From Euryarchaeota archaeon UBA33 (lineage in GTDB: Archaea; Thermoplasmatota; E2; DHVEG-1): 6,492 bases of DNA. Position 1 is the stretch's first letter. The number at the start of each line of letters is the position of its first letter. The notes under the pieces are model-generated. The model did not search any database. It worked only from the letters and a program-made list of their open reading frames with translations, and was not told the origin of the DNA. The stretch is from the NCBI GenBank assembly GCA_002506745.1, contig DAYE01000106.1:1-6492 (forward strand), given 5' to 3'. Position numbers and translations under genes: made by a program. This document shows, piece after piece, positions 5,704 to 6,492 of the stretch.

Positions 5704-6324
5704 TTATACCATTTTCATTCTTTGATATTTTAAAGATACTTTGGAACGTAGCAATGCGATGCCATCTGTCCGGGCACGTAACACATCAATCATCTTTATT
5801 CCTTCCAGCTCTTTTCGATTGAGAATGTGGTTTTCCAGGGCTTTTTTATACAACAGGTATTCATCCTTTTCTGATATATTCGGTATCACTTTCTCGGTGA
5901 ACAGGAACTCCTCAAGAGAGCGGTTCTTCCCATTGCTATTACCTTCAGTCAAATCAACAAGATATGAATCATAAACAAGGAAACAATGAATCATCGGCAG
6001 ATAAGGTAAACGATATTTTTCAAGAATGTGATTTGTTCCAGTGACGATTTCTTCGTTCATAGCGTATATCCCTACCATCTTGTAGACAGGAATGTTAAGT
6101 TCCTCGGCAAGAGTCGCAATGACTGCATGTTTTGTCGTGCATGAGCCATATCCTTCTTTGAATAATATCAAAATATCATCTGTTGTAGAATTATATCCAT
6201 ATGGTAAACCATGTACATACGCACACGCATCCCAGAAGGTCTTGATTTTCAGACTGATGAACTTTTCTGAAATAATTCCTTTTTTACTACTTGTGGGATT
6301 TGGGAAAACAGTGTATGTATCCAT
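5704..6324 (-). CDS. Transglutaminase-like cysteine-protease-fold protein
   Basis: A 206-residue cytoplasmic protein without signal peptide or membrane helix. The pattern matches the papain-like transglutaminase fold. [22 protein letters not shown] (58-79) presents the nucleophile C62 at the start of a helix, MIHCFLVYD (111-119) carries H113, and the next strand LVDLT (122-126) carries D124. Cys-His-Asp in this order and spacing is the family triad. Such archaeal and bacterial proteins may act as proteases, amidases or acyl transferases, and the substrate is unknown here. Additional cysteines are C34 and C114, the latter beside the catalytic His. It is first gene of the operon with acr3, preceded by GGTGAA 6 nt before ATG and a TATA-like box at 6363-6371. 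The pairing suggests a role linked to arsenic or thiol chemistry, which is inference only. Fold assignment is fairly sure; function is not. Confidence 0.75.
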   Translation of the reverse strand: MDTYTVFPNPTSSKKGIISEKFISLKIKTFWDACAYVHGLPYGYNSTTDDILILFKEGYGSCTTKHAVIATLAEELNIPVYKMVGIYAMNEEIVTGTNHILEKYRLPYLPMIHCFLVYDSYLVDLTEGNSNGKNRSLEEFLFTEKVIPNISEKDEYLLYKKALENHILNRKELEGIKMIDVLRARTDGIALLRSKVSLKYQRMKMV

Positions 6325-6330
6325 TTTATA

Positions 6331-6336
6331 TTCACC
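6331..6336 (-). promoter_or_regulatory. Ribosome binding site of the transglutaminase-like gene
   Basis: GGTGAA on the minus strand, 6 nt before the ATG at 6324; it fixes the start. Confidence 0.7.
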
Positions 6337-6362
6337 ATATGCAGTTTAGCATCCCTTGTCTC

Positions 6363-6371
6363 TTTAATATT
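6363..6371 (-). promoter_or_regulatory. TATA-like box of the transglutaminase-like/acr3 operon
   Basis: AATATTAAA on the minus strand, centred about 43 nt before the ATG. The transcript start would be near 6341, leaving a leader of about 17 nt that includes the ribosome-binding site. This is the closest suitable box; the one at 6450-6457 would give a leader of about 100 nt passing through repeat B. Confidence 0.5.
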
Positions 6372-6400
6372 TGTTGTTGGTAAAAAGGGCGAGTGAAAGG

Positions 6401-6430
6401 GTCGGGAAGGGAACACCAATTTACCAGTAA
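6401..6430 (+). repeat. Repeat B, right copy
   Basis: Matches 3363-3392 at 29 of 30 positions in the same orientation, 3,038 bp apart. Similarity stops on the left at 6401. On the right it fades after TTACCAGTAA, apart from a shared AATC slightly further on. The copy is upstream of the transglutaminase-like/acr3 operon, whereas the left copy is downstream of the last gene of the block. Confidence 0.75.
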
Positions 6431-6449
6431 AATCTTGTGTTTTTCTTCC

Positions 6450-6457
6450 TTTAAATA
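6450..6457 (+). promoter_or_regulatory. TATA-like box upstream of repeat A right copy
   Basis: TTTAAATA is centred about 26 bp before the first shared base of the right repeat A (6478), which is the TATA-to-start distance in archaea. It could therefore drive a plus-strand transcript starting at repeat A. The box is near-symmetric and could also serve the minus strand. A perfect 10-bp palindrome ATGTTAACAT (6468-6477) lies directly between box and repeat. Confidence 0.35.
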
Positions 6458-6477
6458 AAAATGCTAAATGTTAACAT

Positions 6478-6492
6478 AGAGCCGCCGAAGGG
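6478..6492 (+). repeat. Repeat A, right copy, cut by the window end
   Basis: AGAGCCGCCGAAGGG, identical to 3292-3306, 3,186 bp away in the same orientation. The match runs to the last base of the window, so its full length is unknown. Sequence to the right would show whether the whole A-B stretch is duplicated. Confidence 0.65.

Noticed and set aside
4611..6324. Complete arsenic resistance operon
   Set aside because: Only the ACR3 exporter is identifiable. There is no ArsR, ArsC, ArsA, ArsM or ArsH in the window, so it should not be called a complete ars operon.
6092..6349. 85-codon plus-strand frame overlapping the transglutaminase-like gene
   Set aside because: It is antisense to a gene whose triad residues and operon spacing are convincing, and has no start signals of its own.
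3292..6492. Integron-style attC cassette array, insertion sequence or CRISPR
   Set aside because: There is no integrase, transposase or Cas gene. The repeats are direct, few and far apart, and no target-site duplication or regular spacer pattern is seen.

Overview
The window looks archaeal. TATA-like boxes sit about 25-45 bases ahead of several starts. The ribosome-binding sites are of the AGGTGA/GGTGA type that pairs with the archaeal 16S 3' end. One protein is a secreted, sequon-rich, C-terminally anchored surface protein of archaeal style. Composition is moderately AT-rich, most so around 3433-3730. A euryarchaeal or Thermoplasmatota-like source is possible, but the lineage cannot be settled from this sequence.

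Left part (1-3267): two genes diverge from a 239-bp control region. On the minus strand is a 483-residue surface protein with a signal peptide and a C-terminal membrane anchor. On the plus strand is a 483-residue APC-superfamily amino acid or polyamine transporter. The control region is unusually ordered. Each promoter has an ATTTAAA box followed 5-6 bp later by the same 11-mer, AACGTAAACGG, so the two copies form an inverted pair. Between the promoters lie two 16-bp direct repeats exactly 21 bp apart. The simplest reading is that the two genes are co-regulated by one or more shared DNA-binding proteins.

Right part (3433-6324): four minus-strand genes. In transcription order they are a transglutaminase-like protein, an ACR3-type arsenite exporter only 10 bp after it (an operon), a calcineurin-like metallophosphoesterase with its own promoter region, and a small two-helix membrane protein that is probably leaderless. 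The exporter keeps the family's essential Cys and Glu. No ArsR, arsenate reductase or ArsA is present in the window.

This four-gene block is bracketed by two short repeats that match nothing I recognise. Repeat A is 15 nt (3292-3306 and 6478-6492, cut by the window end). Repeat B is 30 nt with one mismatch (3363-3392 and 6401-6430). The left A-B stretch can fold into a stem-loop. The right copy of A lies at the distance downstream of a TATA-like box where a transcript would start. Whether these are small RNA genes, remnants of mobile-element ends or protein-binding sites is open. No gene-free stretch exceeds 300 bp, and I see no rRNA, tRNA, CRISPR array or transposase.
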